5,471 nucleotides of DNA from Acidobacteriota bacterium (GTDB lineage Bacteria; Acidobacteriota; Polarisedimenticolia; Gp22-AA2), in the NCBI GenBank assembly GCA_027297005.1, contig JAPUIN010000124.1, forward strand, positions 1 through 5,471, given 5' to 3'. The notes below the pieces were generated by a model, which did no database searches, was not told the DNA's origin, and saw only the letters and a list, made by a program, of their open reading frames with translations. Positions 1 to 5,439 of this stretch are shown piece after piece. How positions within the stretch are numbered: the stretch's first letter is position 1; the number at the start of each line of letters is the position of its first letter. The position numbers and the translations under genes are program-made.

Positions 1-1
1 C

Positions 2-658
2 CTCAGGATGCGGGAGCCGTTCCGACTGCAGCTGCGTGGGATCCTCCGGGCGGCTGCACACGGCAAGGTTCGTCTCCTGTTGCCGATGGTCAGTTCCTTG
101 GAAGAGGTCCGGCAGGCGCGGGAGCTGATCCGCGACGTGGCGCGCGAGCTCGAAGCCGAGGGCGTCCCGTTCGACGCCGAGGTCCCGGTCGGCATCATGA
201 TGGAGGTGCCCGGCGCGATCATCATGGCCGATCGATTGGCGCGCGAGGTGGATTTCTTCTCGGTGGGAACCAATGATCTCATTCAGTACACGCTGGCTGT
301 GGATCGCACGAACGAGTCGGTCTCCTTTCTCTATCGGCCGATGCATCCCGCGATCCTCAGACTCCTCCAGCGGATCATCGAGGCGTCCGAGCAATGGGGA
401 ATTCGTGTTTCGGTCTGCGGCGAGATGGCGGCGGAGCCGATGTCCGCCGTGGTGCTTGCGGGGCTCGGGTTCCGTGAGCTCAGCATGACCCCCTCGGCCA
501 TTCCGGGGGTAAAGGAGGTGCTGCGCAGCGTTTCGATGCGCGAGGCACGCTCGATCGTGGAGGAGGCGATGGGCCTCGATACGGTGGGGGAGATCGAGGT
601 CCGGGTGCGCAGACGGGTCCTGGATCTCCTGCCGGCCGAATACGCATGTCCGATCTAG
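2..658 (+). CDS. ptsI: PTS Enzyme I (phosphoenolpyruvate-protein phosphotransferase), C-terminal part, 5'-truncated
   Basis: Enzyme I takes phosphate from phosphoenolpyruvate and passes it through its own histidine to HPr, the first cytoplasmic step of the sugar phosphotransferase system. Only the C-terminal PEP-binding TIM-barrel half is present; the frame is open to the left edge and ends at TAG 656-658. Counting residues from the internal ATG at 8, I see the QLRGILRA helix (6-15), the barrel strand VRLLLPM (21-27), GIMMEVP with the probable Mg-ligand glutamate E66, the Enzyme I signature VGTNDLIQYTLAVDR (86-100) with N89/D90, and the active-site cysteine C137 in VCGEMA. The phosphohistidine and HPr-binding domains would lie upstream, outside the window. 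The C-terminus (about 80 residues after C137) matches the usual family end, so the gene looks intact at its 3' side. Pyruvate phosphate dikinase and PEP synthase share the fold, but the signature is closest to Enzyme I. Nothing visible tells whether it serves sugar uptake or a regulatory (for example nitrogen-type) PTS. Confidence 0.93.
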   Translation, partial: LRMREPFRLQLRGILRAAAHGKVRLLLPMVSSLEEVRQARELIRDVARELEAEGVPFDAEVPVGIMMEVPGAIIMADRLAREVDFFSVGTNDLIQYTLAVDRTNESVSFLYRPMHPAILRLLQRIIEASEQWGIRVSVCGEMAAEPMSAVVLAGLGFRELSMTPSAIPGVKEVLRSVSMREARSIVEEAMGLDTVGEIEVRVRRRVLDLLPAEYACPI

Positions 659-732
659 GAGCCTGTCCGGGTCTGGCGTCCGGTCGCGCGCGTGGGGCTT
701 TCGAGGTGGAAACAAAGAACTCGGAGAAGGCC

Positions 733-885
733 ATGGAGATCGATCATCGACGGCGCGCAACGCCGTATGTGTCCGTCATCCCCGTGCGCCCGGATGGGCC
801 ATGCGACGCCGCGCAACCGGTGGCGCGGCGTCCTGAACGCGGCGACACGCCATACACGGGCAGGCTTCTGGGTTCGCGAGAATGA
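733..885 (+). CDS. Doubtful 50-codon ORF translationally overlapping the cupin gene
   Basis: I recognise no family. The frame runs from ATG 733 to TGA 883-885. Two things argue for translation. A purine-rich GGAGAAGG stretch (723-730) lies just upstream, with GGAG six bases from the ATG. The stop also overlaps the cupin start as ATGA (882-885), the classic arrangement for coupled translation. Against it, the peptide is rich in Arg, Pro, Gly and Asp, has no hydrophobic core, signal or motif I know, and contains a perfect 10-bp hairpin (805-832) that could itself explain the conservation of this stretch. The same frame stays open further upstream to an ATG at 646 inside ptsI, as often happens by chance in GC-rich DNA. 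It could be a short leader whose translation controls the cupin gene, or no gene at all. Confidence 0.22.
   Translation: MEIDHRRRATPYVSVIPVRPDGPCDAAQPVARRPERGDTPYTGRLLGSRE
805..832 (+). repeat. Perfect 10-bp hairpin between ptsI and the cupin gene
   Basis: GACGCCGCGC (805-814) and GCGCGGCGTC (823-832) are exact reverse complements around an 8-base loop (AACCGGTG). The stem is almost entirely G-C, so the RNA form should be very stable. No run of T follows, so it is not a standard intrinsic terminator. It could attenuate or stabilise mRNA between ptsI and the cupin gene, or act as a DNA-level palindrome. A weaker 6-bp hairpin, ACGGCG/CGCCGT with a 5-base loop, lies at 750-766. Confidence 0.5.
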
Positions 886-1223
886 GCCGCCGAATTCCGA
901 AGCCATGGGGTGAGGAGATCCTCTTCGCCCACACGGATCGCTATGCGGGCAAAATCCTCAAGATTACCCGGGGCGAATCGCTCAGCTTTCAGTATCACGA
1001 GAAGAAAGACGAGGCCTTCTATGTTTACGAAGGATCCCTCAAATTGATTCTCGAGGAGAACGGCCGCATGACGGAGAGCCTTCTCGGTCCCGGGGACAGC
1101 CGCCATCTGCCTGCCGGTACGCGCCACCGGATGGAGGCAGTGACCGACTGCACCCTGTTCGAGGTCAGCACTCCCGAGCTCGATGATGTCGTCCGCCTCC
1201 AGGATCGATACGGCCGGGCCTGA
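882..1223 (+). CDS. Single-domain cupin, mannose-6-phosphate isomerase type II-like
   Basis: This is a small cytoplasmic beta-barrel protein of 113 aa. After the N-terminal KPWGEE (7-12), typical of cupins related to the C-terminal isomerase domain of ManC/AlgA-type enzymes, it shows both cupin motifs. Motif 1 is GESLSFQYHEKKDEAFYVYEG (31-51), in which Q37, H39 and E44 occupy metal-ligand positions. The second histidine of the usual HxH pair is replaced by lysine (K41). Motif 2 is GPGDSRHLPAGTRH (69-82), ending in H82, the third metal-ligand histidine. The conserved ligand set suggests it still binds metal. As a free-standing domain without the nucleotidyltransferase half, it may be a sugar-phosphate isomerase or epimerase, or a sugar-binding or regulatory protein; the substrate cannot be read from the sequence. 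ATG 882 is the only reasonable start. No strong Shine-Dalgarno is visible, which fits coupling to an upstream reading frame. A link to the PTS gene upstream is possible but unproven. Confidence 0.85.
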   Translation: MSRRIPKPWGEEILFAHTDRYAGKILKITRGESLSFQYHEKKDEAFYVYEGSLKLILEENGRMTESLLGPGDSRHLPAGTRHRMEAVTDCTLFEVSTPELDDVVRLQDRYGRA

Positions 1224-1245
1224 GCCCGATTCCTCAATGCCTGCC

Positions 1246-1274
1246 TTGACATGAGACCGTGCCTCTCATACGAT
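1246..1274 (+). promoter_or_regulatory. Sigma70-type promoter for ihfA-merR
   Basis: A perfect -35 TTGACA (1246-1251) is separated by 17 bases from TACGAT (1269-1274), a 4/6 match to the -10 with the key T, A and final T in place. Transcription would start near 1281, leaving a leader of about 30 bases before ihfA. It lies in the 87-base gap between the cupin stop and ihfA, where a promoter is expected. This is the best promoter in the window. Confidence 0.72.
1251..1269. promoter_or_regulatory. Inverted repeat inside the ihfA promoter spacer, candidate operator
   Basis: ATGAGA (1251-1256) and TCTCAT (1264-1269) are exact reverse complements separated by 7 bases. They fill the space between the -35 and -10 elements. 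MerR-family regulators bind palindromes in this position, and a MerR-type gene is the second gene of this operon, so autoregulation is a natural hypothesis. Caveats: the spacer is a normal 17 bp, not the 19-20 bp of classical MerR-activated promoters, and a 6+6 repeat can arise by chance. Confidence 0.4.
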
Positions 1275-1284
1275 GCCTGAGCTT

Positions 1285-1298
1285 CGCCCAAACGGGCG
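1285..1298 (+). other. Short GC hairpin in the ihfA 5' leader
   Basis: CGCCC (1285-1289) pairs with GGGCG (1294-1298) around an AAAC loop, a few bases after the predicted transcription start. GGGA at 1303-1306, the only Shine-Dalgarno-like stretch before ihfA, follows it immediately and is only 4 bases from the ATG. The hairpin might influence translation or mRNA stability; it is small and may be incidental. Confidence 0.3.
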
Positions 1299-1310
1299 CT
1301 TCGGGATCTC

Positions 1311-1625
1311 ATGGGAAAAACCAAGTCGGATCTGGCCGAGGCGGTCTACAAGGTTCACGGTGGTCTCTCGCGACAGGAATCACGCCGGGTCGTCGATCTC
1401 ATCCTCGACCGGATTCGGCACGCTCTCGTCGAGGGTGAATCCGTACTGATCAGCGGCTTCGGTACCTTCAAGGTTCAGAGGCGCCGCCCGCGAATCGGAC
1501 GCAATCCTCGGACCGGCACCCCTATCCCGATCGCCGCTTCCCGCCGGCCGATCTTCCGCCCCTCAAGGCTTGTCCTTCAGGGAATGAATTCCGATCGCAC
1601 GCGCAAGGAGCGATCCGATGCCTGA
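1311..1625 (+). CDS. ihfA: IHF alpha / HU-family DNA-bending protein
   Basis: This 104-aa nucleoid protein should dimerise and bend DNA by inserting a proline at the tip of each beta arm, affecting transcription, recombination and chromosome structure. The N-terminal helical part (about 3-41) begins [11 protein letters not shown] and includes the helix [14 protein letters not shown]. The family signature runs from GFGTF (49-53) to GRNPRTG (63-69), with the intercalating proline at P66, followed by the second arm strand [18 protein letters not shown] (71-88). The KxDLAEAVY start, the GRNPRTG tip and the adjacent merR gene favour IHF alpha over HU, but the two cannot be separated with certainty from one sequence, and IHF would need a beta partner encoded elsewhere. 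About 14 charged residues follow the conserved core (from 91); they are not part of the usual fold. They include the region where merR begins, as the two genes overlap by 8 bases (1618-1625). ATG 1311 gives a family-typical N-terminus. Confidence 0.88.
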   Translation: MGKTKSDLAEAVYKVHGGLSRQESRRVVDLILDRIRHALVEGESVLISGFGTFKVQRRRPRIGRNPRTGTPIPIAASRRPIFRPSRLVLQGMNSDRTRKERSDA

Positions 1626-2025
1626 GGAAATCCCCCGAAAGTTGTTTTACAAGATCGGTGAAGTCTGCCAGTTGACCGACACGCAGCCCTATGTTCTCCG
1701 CTTCTGGGAGTCAGAGTTCCCGCAGCTGGCGCCGACCAAGAGCCGCTCCGGACAGCGCCTTTATCGCAAGAAGGACATCGACCTCGTCCTGACGATCAAA
1801 CAGCTCCTGCATGATGAGGGGTACACCATTGCCGGGGCGCGCAAGAAGCTGGGCATGAACGACTCCCAGGGCGTGCTCGAGGATCTTCTGGATCGCCGGG
1901 AGTCGACGGGCCCCTCGCCGCAGGGGGCGACGCTGCAATCGGTGACTTCTGAACTGAAGGAGATCATCCGCATGATGGACGACACCGACGGGCGACTCCC
2001 GCTTCAAGGTCGAAAGGAACAATGA
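1618..2025 (+). CDS. MerR-family transcriptional regulator
   Basis: This is a 135-aa DNA-binding protein. The N-terminal winged helix-turn-helix covers about residues 10-79: [11 protein letters not shown] (10-20) forms the first helices, VLRFWESEF (26-34) is the signature of the MerR subfamily found next to ihf[13 protein letters not shown] (44-55) is the wing, and [22 protein letters not shown] (58-79) completes the domain. A Gly/Pro/Ser-rich linker (about 95-105) leads to a short amphipathic helix, [17 protein letters not shown] (106-122), probably the dimerisation coiled coil. There is no C-terminal effector domain and no cysteine cluster for metals, so the inducer, if any, is unknown. The start is well supported: AAGGAG (1605-1610) sits 7 bases before ATG 1618. 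The 8-base overlap with ihfA implies co-transcription and coupled translation. Homologues next to ihfA are generally uncharacterised. Confidence 0.88.
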   Translation: MPEEIPRKLFYKIGEVCQLTDTQPYVLRFWESEFPQLAPTKSRSGQRLYRKKDIDLVLTIKQLLHDEGYTIAGARKKLGMNDSQGVLEDLLDRRESTGPSPQGATLQSVTSELKEIIRMMDDTDGRLPLQGRKEQ

Positions 2026-2084
2026 GCGAGCGAACGACGATCCTCAGCGCCGTCGACCCGACCGGACCGAAATCAAGAGCCTGA
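2022..2084 (+). other. 20-codon ORF overlapping the merR stop (doubtful)
   Basis: ATG 2022 overlaps the merR TGA as ATGA, and AAAGGA (2013-2018) lies just upstream at an unusually short 3-base spacing. The reading frame ends at TGA 2082-2084. Its stop falls inside the loop of the stem-loop at 2063-2093. The peptide has no recognisable feature. It is noted because of the ATGA coupling geometry; chance is the more likely explanation. Confidence 0.12.
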
Positions 2085-2093
2085 TCGGTTCCG
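2063..2093. terminator. Imperfect stem-loop between convergent merR and kbl
   Basis: Bases 2063-2070 pair with 2085-2093, giving 8 base pairs with one bulged T at 2090 and a 14-base loop. It lies in the 100-base gap where both the + strand merR transcript and the - strand kbl transcript should end. No T-run follows it in either direction, so as an intrinsic terminator it is weak; Rho-dependent ending is equally possible. Confidence 0.25.
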
Positions 2094-2125
2094 CAACAGG
2101 GCCACTCCCGGTTCGCGGGGGCGCT

Positions 2126-3316
2126 TCAGGGGATCACCTCGAGAAGACGACCAACCTCCCCGAACGCATCAAGAGCCTCCTGAAGATCATCACGCGTGTG
2201 TGTCGCCATCACGATCGTCCGAACCCGGGATTTCTCCTCAGGCACCATGGGGAAGAAAATCCCCTGCGCGAAGACTCCTCGCGTGAATAATTCATCAGAG
2301 AAGCGCGCCGCCTTCTTGCCAGAGCCAATGATGACGGGGGTGATGGGCGTGCTCGAGGCACCGGTGTTGAAGCCGAGATCCCTGAGTCCGTCCTTAAAGA
2401 ACCGTGCGTTCTCGCGAAGTCGTTCAACCAGTCCGGGTTCGTTCTGCATCACGTCCACTGCGGCCGAGCAGGCGGCGATGACGGCGGGGGGATGCGAGGA
2501 GGAGAACAGGAACGGACGCGCCTTGTGAACGTAATATTCCACGAGCGAACGAGAGCAGCAGACGTATCCGCCCATCACTCCGAACGCCTTGGACATTGTC
2601 CCGATCTGAATATCCCAGCGGTCCTTGACCCCGAATTGATCCACCGTCCCGCGGCCGTTGCGGCCGAGCACACCGGTGGCGTGCGCATCGTCCACCATCG
2701 GGATTGCGTCGTACTCTTCGCACAATGACGCGATCGCCTTCAGATCGCTCACGTCTCCGTCCATGGAGAAGACGCCATCGGCGACGACCAGGATCTTGCC
2801 GGTTTTTGCGACCCGTGCGCCCTTGAGAATGTCTCGGAGGTGGCCATAGTCGAGGTGCCGGTAAATGGCGCGATCGGCTTTGCACAGGCGGCATCCGTCG
2901 ATGATGCTGGCGTGATTCAATTCGTCCGAGACGATCAGGTCACCCCGCTGCATGAGCGTTGAGACGACGCCGACGTTCGCCGTATAACCCGACTGAAACA
3001 CGAGGGCGGATTCGGTCCCTTTGAAACGCGCCAACCGCTGCTCGAGTTCGACATGCAGGGACATCGTGCCCGCGATGGTGCGCACGGCTCCCGGACCGGC
3101 GCCGAATTCGCGCAGTGCGTGTTCTGCGGCGGCAACGACTTTCGGATGCGTCGTCAATCCCAGGTAGTTGTTGGATGACAGCTGAATGATCTCCCTGCCG
3201 CCGATGCGGACGCGCGGCCCGGCGGCCGTCTCCAGCACCCGCGGCATGCGAAAGATCCCCCTGGTTTTCAGACCCGCAATCTCTTGGTCGAGAAAGGTCT
3301 GTAGCCGAGCGTTCAT
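2126..3316 (-). CDS. kbl: 2-amino-3-ketobutyrate CoA ligase (glycine C-acetyltransferase)
   Basis: This PLP enzyme performs the second step of threonine breakdown: 2-amino-3-ketobutyrate + CoA gives glycine + acetyl-CoA. At 396 aa it has the standard length of the alpha-oxoamine synthase family. Visible landmarks are LSSNNYLGL (46-54), FGAGPGAVRTIAGT (71-84), the Gly-rich FQSGYTANVG (107-116), DELNHASIIDG with the PLP-stacking histidine H135 (131-141), VDDAHATGVLGRNGRG (208-223) with the aspartate that contacts the PLP ring, and GTMSKAFGVMGG (239-250) with the Schiff-base lysine K243. Related family members (8-amino-7-oxononanoate synthase, serine palmitoyltransferase) are possible from the fold alone, but the neighbouring tdh makes Kbl by far the best call. 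The gene lies 31 bases downstream of tdh, so the two are surely co-transcribed. A strong Shine-Dalgarno, AAGGAGGG on the - strand (3329-3336), precedes ATG 3316, but AGGAGG sits 13 bases from the start, which is long; no closer in-frame start exists. It ends at TGA 2126-2128. Confidence 0.94.
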   Translation of the reverse strand: MNARLQTFLDQEIAGLKTRGIFRMPRVLETAAGPRVRIGGREIIQLSSNNYLGLTTHPKVVAAAEHALREFGAGPGAVRTIAGTMSLHVELEQRLARFKGTESALVFQSGYTANVGVVSTLMQRGDLIVSDELNHASIIDGCRLCKADRAIYRHLDYGHLRDILKGARVAKTGKILVVADGVFSMDGDVSDLKAIASLCEEYDAIPMVDDAHATGVLGRNGRGTVDQFGVKDRWDIQIGTMSKAFGVMGGYVCCSRSLVEYYVHKARPFLFSSSHPPAVIAACSAAVDVMQNEPGLVERLRENARFFKDGLRDLGFNTGASSTPITPVIIGSGKKAARFSDELFTRGVFAQGIFFPMVPEEKSRVRTIVMATHTRDDLQEALDAFGEVGRLLEVIP

Positions 3317-3347
3317 GGTGATGTGGGTCCCTCCTTCCTGGCCATGA

Positions 3348-4487
3348 TCAGGCCTCGGCGATGCGCATCACGACCTTACCGCTCTCGCCACCGAGCATCT
3401 TCTGAAACGCTTCTTGATACCGGGAGAACGGTACCGAGTGCGTGATGACGGCCCGAATCTTTTCGCGGACCGAGGCCTCAGCCATTAACTCCCGCGAGGT
3501 CTCCCAGTTGCCGTAAAGCTTGCGGCCGATGATCCCTTTCAGCGTCACACCTCCAAAGATCACGTCCTCGGAGTAGCGCTCGAAGGTCACAGCGCTCGTC
3601 TTGGGAAGTCCGAACAGCACGATCTTTCCGCCACGCCGCACGACGCGAAGGGAGGTGTCGAGCGCGTCGGGATGGCCGCTCATCTCCATGACGAGGTCGA
3701 CCTCGAAAGGCTGGGCTGCGTCACGGATCAAACCATTGAGTCGCTCACGCTCGCGGGGACGGGCATCCGGATCCGAGGACGAAGCTGGATGCGTCTCGAT
3801 CGTTCGATAGGCCCCGACGCGGGAGGCGAGATCGAGGCGGAACCGACTCGTGTCGACGACGATGATACGCGCTGCTCCACGGGCCGACGCCACGATGGTG
3901 GAGAACAGGCCGATCGGACCCACGCCGAAGATCACCACGCAGCAATCCCGCGGGTCGTACTCGGTCGCCGCGTGCACCGCGTTGCCGAATGGTTCCGCAA
4001 CGCACGCGATGTCGACAGGGACGGTCGAGGCATCCTGGATCCAGGCACAGCGGGCAGGGATGGCGATGAACTCTGCAAAACCACCGTCACGCTGGACCCC
4101 GATGATCGTTTCCCGCATGCAGACGTGGTACTCGCCGTGCCGGCATTGATAGCAGCGCCCGCAGGCGATGTGGCTCTCGGCGGACACGAGATCCCCGGTG
4201 CGGATCGGCTCCGCTGCACCCTCGCCCACACCGCGGACATCTCGGCCCACTTCGACGACTTCGCCGCAGAATTCGTGCCCGAGGATCAGCGGCCGCTTCA
4301 GACCGTCGGTCGCTGCAAGGATCTTTCCGGCGATCGAAGAATCCCAATTGTAGATGTGGGCATCAGTGCCGCACAGAGAGGCCGCGCGCACCCGGAGCAG
4401 GACCTCGTCCGCTCCGCATGCCGGCGCCGGGACGTCGGCCCATTCGAGAGCGTCCGGCCTGGGCGCTGTTTTTCGGATCACCTTCAA
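3348..4487 (-). CDS. tdh: L-threonine 3-dehydrogenase (zinc, MDR family)
   Basis: This enzyme oxidises L-threonine with NAD+ to 2-amino-3-ketobutyrate, the substrate of Kbl encoded next door. It is a medium-chain zinc alcohol dehydrogenase-type protein. Catalytic-zinc and active-site residues appear as CGTDAHIYNWD (39-49, C39, T41, H44), where HIYNWD is very characteristic of Tdh, and GHEF (70-73, H71/E72). The structural zinc site is C109, C112, C115 and C123. AEPFGNAVHAA (164-174) and the Rossmann motif GVGPIG (188-193) follow, with IIVVDTSRFRLDLA (208-221) after it, and GESGKVVM (367-374) is at the C-terminus. At 379 aa it is longer than E. coli Tdh (341 aa), with extra segments near 51-66, 86-97 and 232-248. 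I chose TTG 4485-4487 as start: it gives the expected N-terminus beginning with Met-Lys, and GAGGT on the - strand (4493-4497) lies 5 bases upstream. A GTG two codons in is the alternative. Other sugar-alcohol dehydrogenases share the family, but motifs and operon partner agree on Tdh. Confidence 0.93.
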   Translation of the reverse strand: MKVIRKTAPRPDALEWADVPAPACGADEVLLRVRAASLCGTDAHIYNWDSSIAGKILAATDGLKRPLILGHEFCGEVVEVGRDVRGVGEGAAEPIRTGDLVSAESHIACGRCYQCRHGEYHVCMRETIIGVQRDGGFAEFIAIPARCAWIQDASTVPVDIACVAEPFGNAVHAATEYDPRDCCVVIFGVGPIGLFSTIVASARGAARIIVVDTSRFRLDLASRVGAYRTIETHPASSSDPDARPRERERLNGLIRDAAQPFEVDLVMEMSGHPDALDTSLRVVRRGGKIVLFGLPKTSAVTFERYSEDVIFGGVTLKGIIGRKLYGNWETSRELMAEASVREKIRAVITHSVPFSRYQEAFQKMLGGESGKVVMRIAEA

Positions 4488-4492
4488 GCGAC

Positions 4493-4497
4493 ACCTC
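4493..4497 (-). promoter_or_regulatory. Shine-Dalgarno supporting the TTG start of tdh
   Basis: On the - strand GAGGT is followed by 5 bases and then TTG 4487. No in-frame ATG is available close by, and the GTG at codon 3 would be 11 bases from this site. The spacing therefore favours the rare TTG initiation codon, which may keep expression of the first operon gene low. Confidence 0.5.
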
Positions 4498-4555
4498 GTA
4501 TGGCGCGATGGACGACCGAGGGATGAAACACGAGAACTGTTCTGCAGGAGGCGCC

Positions 4556-4585
4556 ATTATAGCGGCATGCGGAGCACCGTCGCAA
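4556..4585 (-). promoter_or_regulatory. Probable sigma70 promoter for tdh-kbl
   Basis: On the - strand a perfect -10 TATAAT (4556-4561) is preceded, after an 18-base spacer, by TTGCGA (4580-4585), a 4/6 match to the -35. Transcription would begin near 4549, giving a leader of about 61 bases before the tdh TTG. The position, just upstream of the first gene of the operon, is right. Confidence 0.55.
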
Positions 4586-4618
4586 CGGCGCGAATATACA
4601 TGACGATAAATGGGAAAG

Positions 4619-4641
4619 TTGCCGCGTTTCGCTGTCGGCAA
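4619..4641. promoter_or_regulatory. TTGCCG-N11-CGGCAA inverted repeat between divergent promoters
   Basis: Two exact 6-bp arms (4619-4624 and 4636-4641) with centres 17 bp apart lie about 34 bases upstream of the tdh -35 box and 2 bases before the -35 box of the divergent gene. The spacing would suit a dimeric regulator touching successive grooves on one or nearly one face of the helix. It is a candidate operator for one or both genes; the protein that would bind it is unknown. Confidence 0.38.
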
Positions 4642-4643
4642 TA

Positions 4644-4672
4644 TTGACACCATCCGCGCGTGGACGTAACGT
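4644..4672 (+). promoter_or_regulatory. Probable promoter of the exported-protein gene
   Basis: A perfect -35 TTGACA (4644-4649) stands 17 bases before TAACGT (4667-4672), a weaker -10 that keeps the first T, the A and the final T. The predicted start near 4679 leaves only about 14 bases before the ATG, just enough for the Shine-Dalgarno. It points away from the tdh promoter. Confidence 0.5.
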
Positions 4673-4692
4673 GGGTCAAATAGAGGGAGATC

Positions 4693-5184
4693 ATGGCGAG
4701 ACACGGGGTTGCGCTCGCGGCGCTCATGTTGAGTTTGGTGGGAGTCTCTGATGGACTGGCTGAAGGAAAGGGGAACGCGCTCGCCAATCTCAAGTGCGTC
4801 ATCCTGTACGTTGAAATAGGCACAGAGGCCGACGCGGAGAAACACGGCATTGGTCAGGCGTCCCTAGAAAAGCTCGCGCGAGCCCAACTCAAATCGAAGA
4901 TGCCGCGACTGCGAACAACAGACCCTGCGAACTCCTGCTCAAACAAGTTGTACATGAAGCTCGATTCCGAGGACACGGGGCCGGTGTTCGTTTACCACGT
5001 GGGCCTCCACCTGTTCCGGTCGGGCCATTTAACGGAAACGGGGAAACCATACATTGCCGGCGCGTGGAGTCTCGGAATCGTGAATTGGGCGCGGCGGGGG
5101 TTTGTGTCAAGCGGTGTGCGGGAAGCGTACGAAGATCTCTTCGAAGCGTTTGCCGGCGAATACTACCTTGGTGGCAATAAGTAA
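4693..5184 (+). CDS. Small exported protein of unknown function
   Basis: I do not recognise a named family. The 163-aa product begins with a probable Sec signal peptide: a basic residue, a hydrophobic core VALAALMLSLVGV (6-18), and a likely cut after the alanine in SDGLA (19-23); there is no lipobox cysteine. The mature part of about 140 residues has no membrane segment, so a periplasmic or secreted location is likely. It alternates beta-like strands, CVILYVEIG (35-43), KLYMKLD (85-91) and VFVYHVGLHLF (98-108), with a helix, ASLEKLARAQLKS (56-68), and ends in a helix, VREAYEDLFEAFAGEYYLG (142-160). Two cysteines, C35 and C82, could form a disulfide. The layout resembles small uncharacterised exported proteins whose final helix ends in YL plus Gly/Asn, but this is only an impression. 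The gene is well supported: GAGGGAG (4683-4689) precedes ATG 4693 and a promoter lies upstream. It is transcribed away from tdh, so it is not in that operon. Its GC content looks somewhat lower than that of its neighbours. Confidence 0.8.
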   Translation: MARHGVALAALMLSLVGVSDGLAEGKGNALANLKCVILYVEIGTEADAEKHGIGQASLEKLARAQLKSKMPRLRTTDPANSCSNKLYMKLDSEDTGPVFVYHVGLHLFRSGHLTETGKPYIAGAWSLGIVNWARRGFVSSGVREAYEDLFEAFAGEYYLGGNK

Positions 5185-5192
5185 ACATCTCC

Positions 5193-5248
5193 GGCGTCCA
5201 TCCGATCCAGACCGCATCAGGCACTGACCGTCATATTATAAGGACGCC
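5193..5248. repeat. 7-bp inverted repeat downstream of the exported-protein gene
   Basis: GGCGTCC (5193-5199) and GGACGCC (5242-5248) are exact reverse complements 42 bases apart, beginning 8 bases after the stop of the exported-protein gene. The right arm directly follows an AT-rich patch (5233-5241). The loop is too long and there is no T-run for a simple terminator. The 263-base stretch 5185-5447 holds no convincing gene. Confidence 0.3.
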
Positions 5249-5289
5249 ACAAGGCACCTCCGGTCGGATATAATGCGGCGCGAGATCGA

Positions 5290-5317
5290 GGCGGGCCACC
5301 TGCAGGGAGTGCCCGCC
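5290..5317 (+). repeat. Stable 7-bp GC hairpin in the intergenic region before the tRNA
   Basis: GGCGGGC (5290-5296) pairs perfectly with GCCCGCC (5311-5317) around a 14-base loop that itself contains the palindrome CCTGCAGG (5299-5306). A TATAAT sequence lies just upstream at 5269-5274, though without a good -35. No T-run follows. It could be part of a structured transcript or a weak terminator for the preceding gene. Confidence 0.35.
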
Positions 5318-5433
5318 CTGTGTGATCCGGACGGCAAGCCGCCTGATCCATTCGTCATCAACCGCTCCAGGGGCCGATCCAAGACAGGAAATAAAAGGCA
5401 CGGCGGCTCCAGGAGACACCGTGTAACCTGTTG

Positions 5434-5439
5434 TAGAAT
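5434..5439 (+). promoter_or_regulatory. Candidate -10 element for the tRNA gene
   Basis: TAGAAT, a 5/6 match to the -10 consensus, ends 8 bases before the first base of the mature tRNA. Bacterial tRNA genes often have promoters this close. I see no convincing -35 box at the usual distance, so the call is weak. Confidence 0.3.

Noticed and set aside
646..735. Frame starting inside the ptsI end whose first residues (ACPGLASGRA) look like an Enzyme I N-terminus (xSPGIAxGxA)
   Set aside because: The likeness covers only about ten Gly/Ala-rich residues, there is no ribosome site, and nothing Enzyme I-like follows. It could be a chance match in GC-rich DNA.
744..1127. 127-codon frame on the - strand across the cupin gene
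   Set aside because: Antisense shadow of a gene with clear cupin motifs; no promoter, ribosome site or recognisable domain.
3672..4526. 284-codon open frame on the + strand opposite tdh
   Set aside because: It lies almost wholly antisense to a gene with complete family motifs, is rich in Arg, Asp and Gly, and shows no domain; long antisense frames are common in GC-rich genes.
5231..5419. 62-codon frame on the - strand in the intergenic region
   Set aside because: No ribosome site, no domain, and it spans the GC hairpin at 5290-5317; probably a chance frame.
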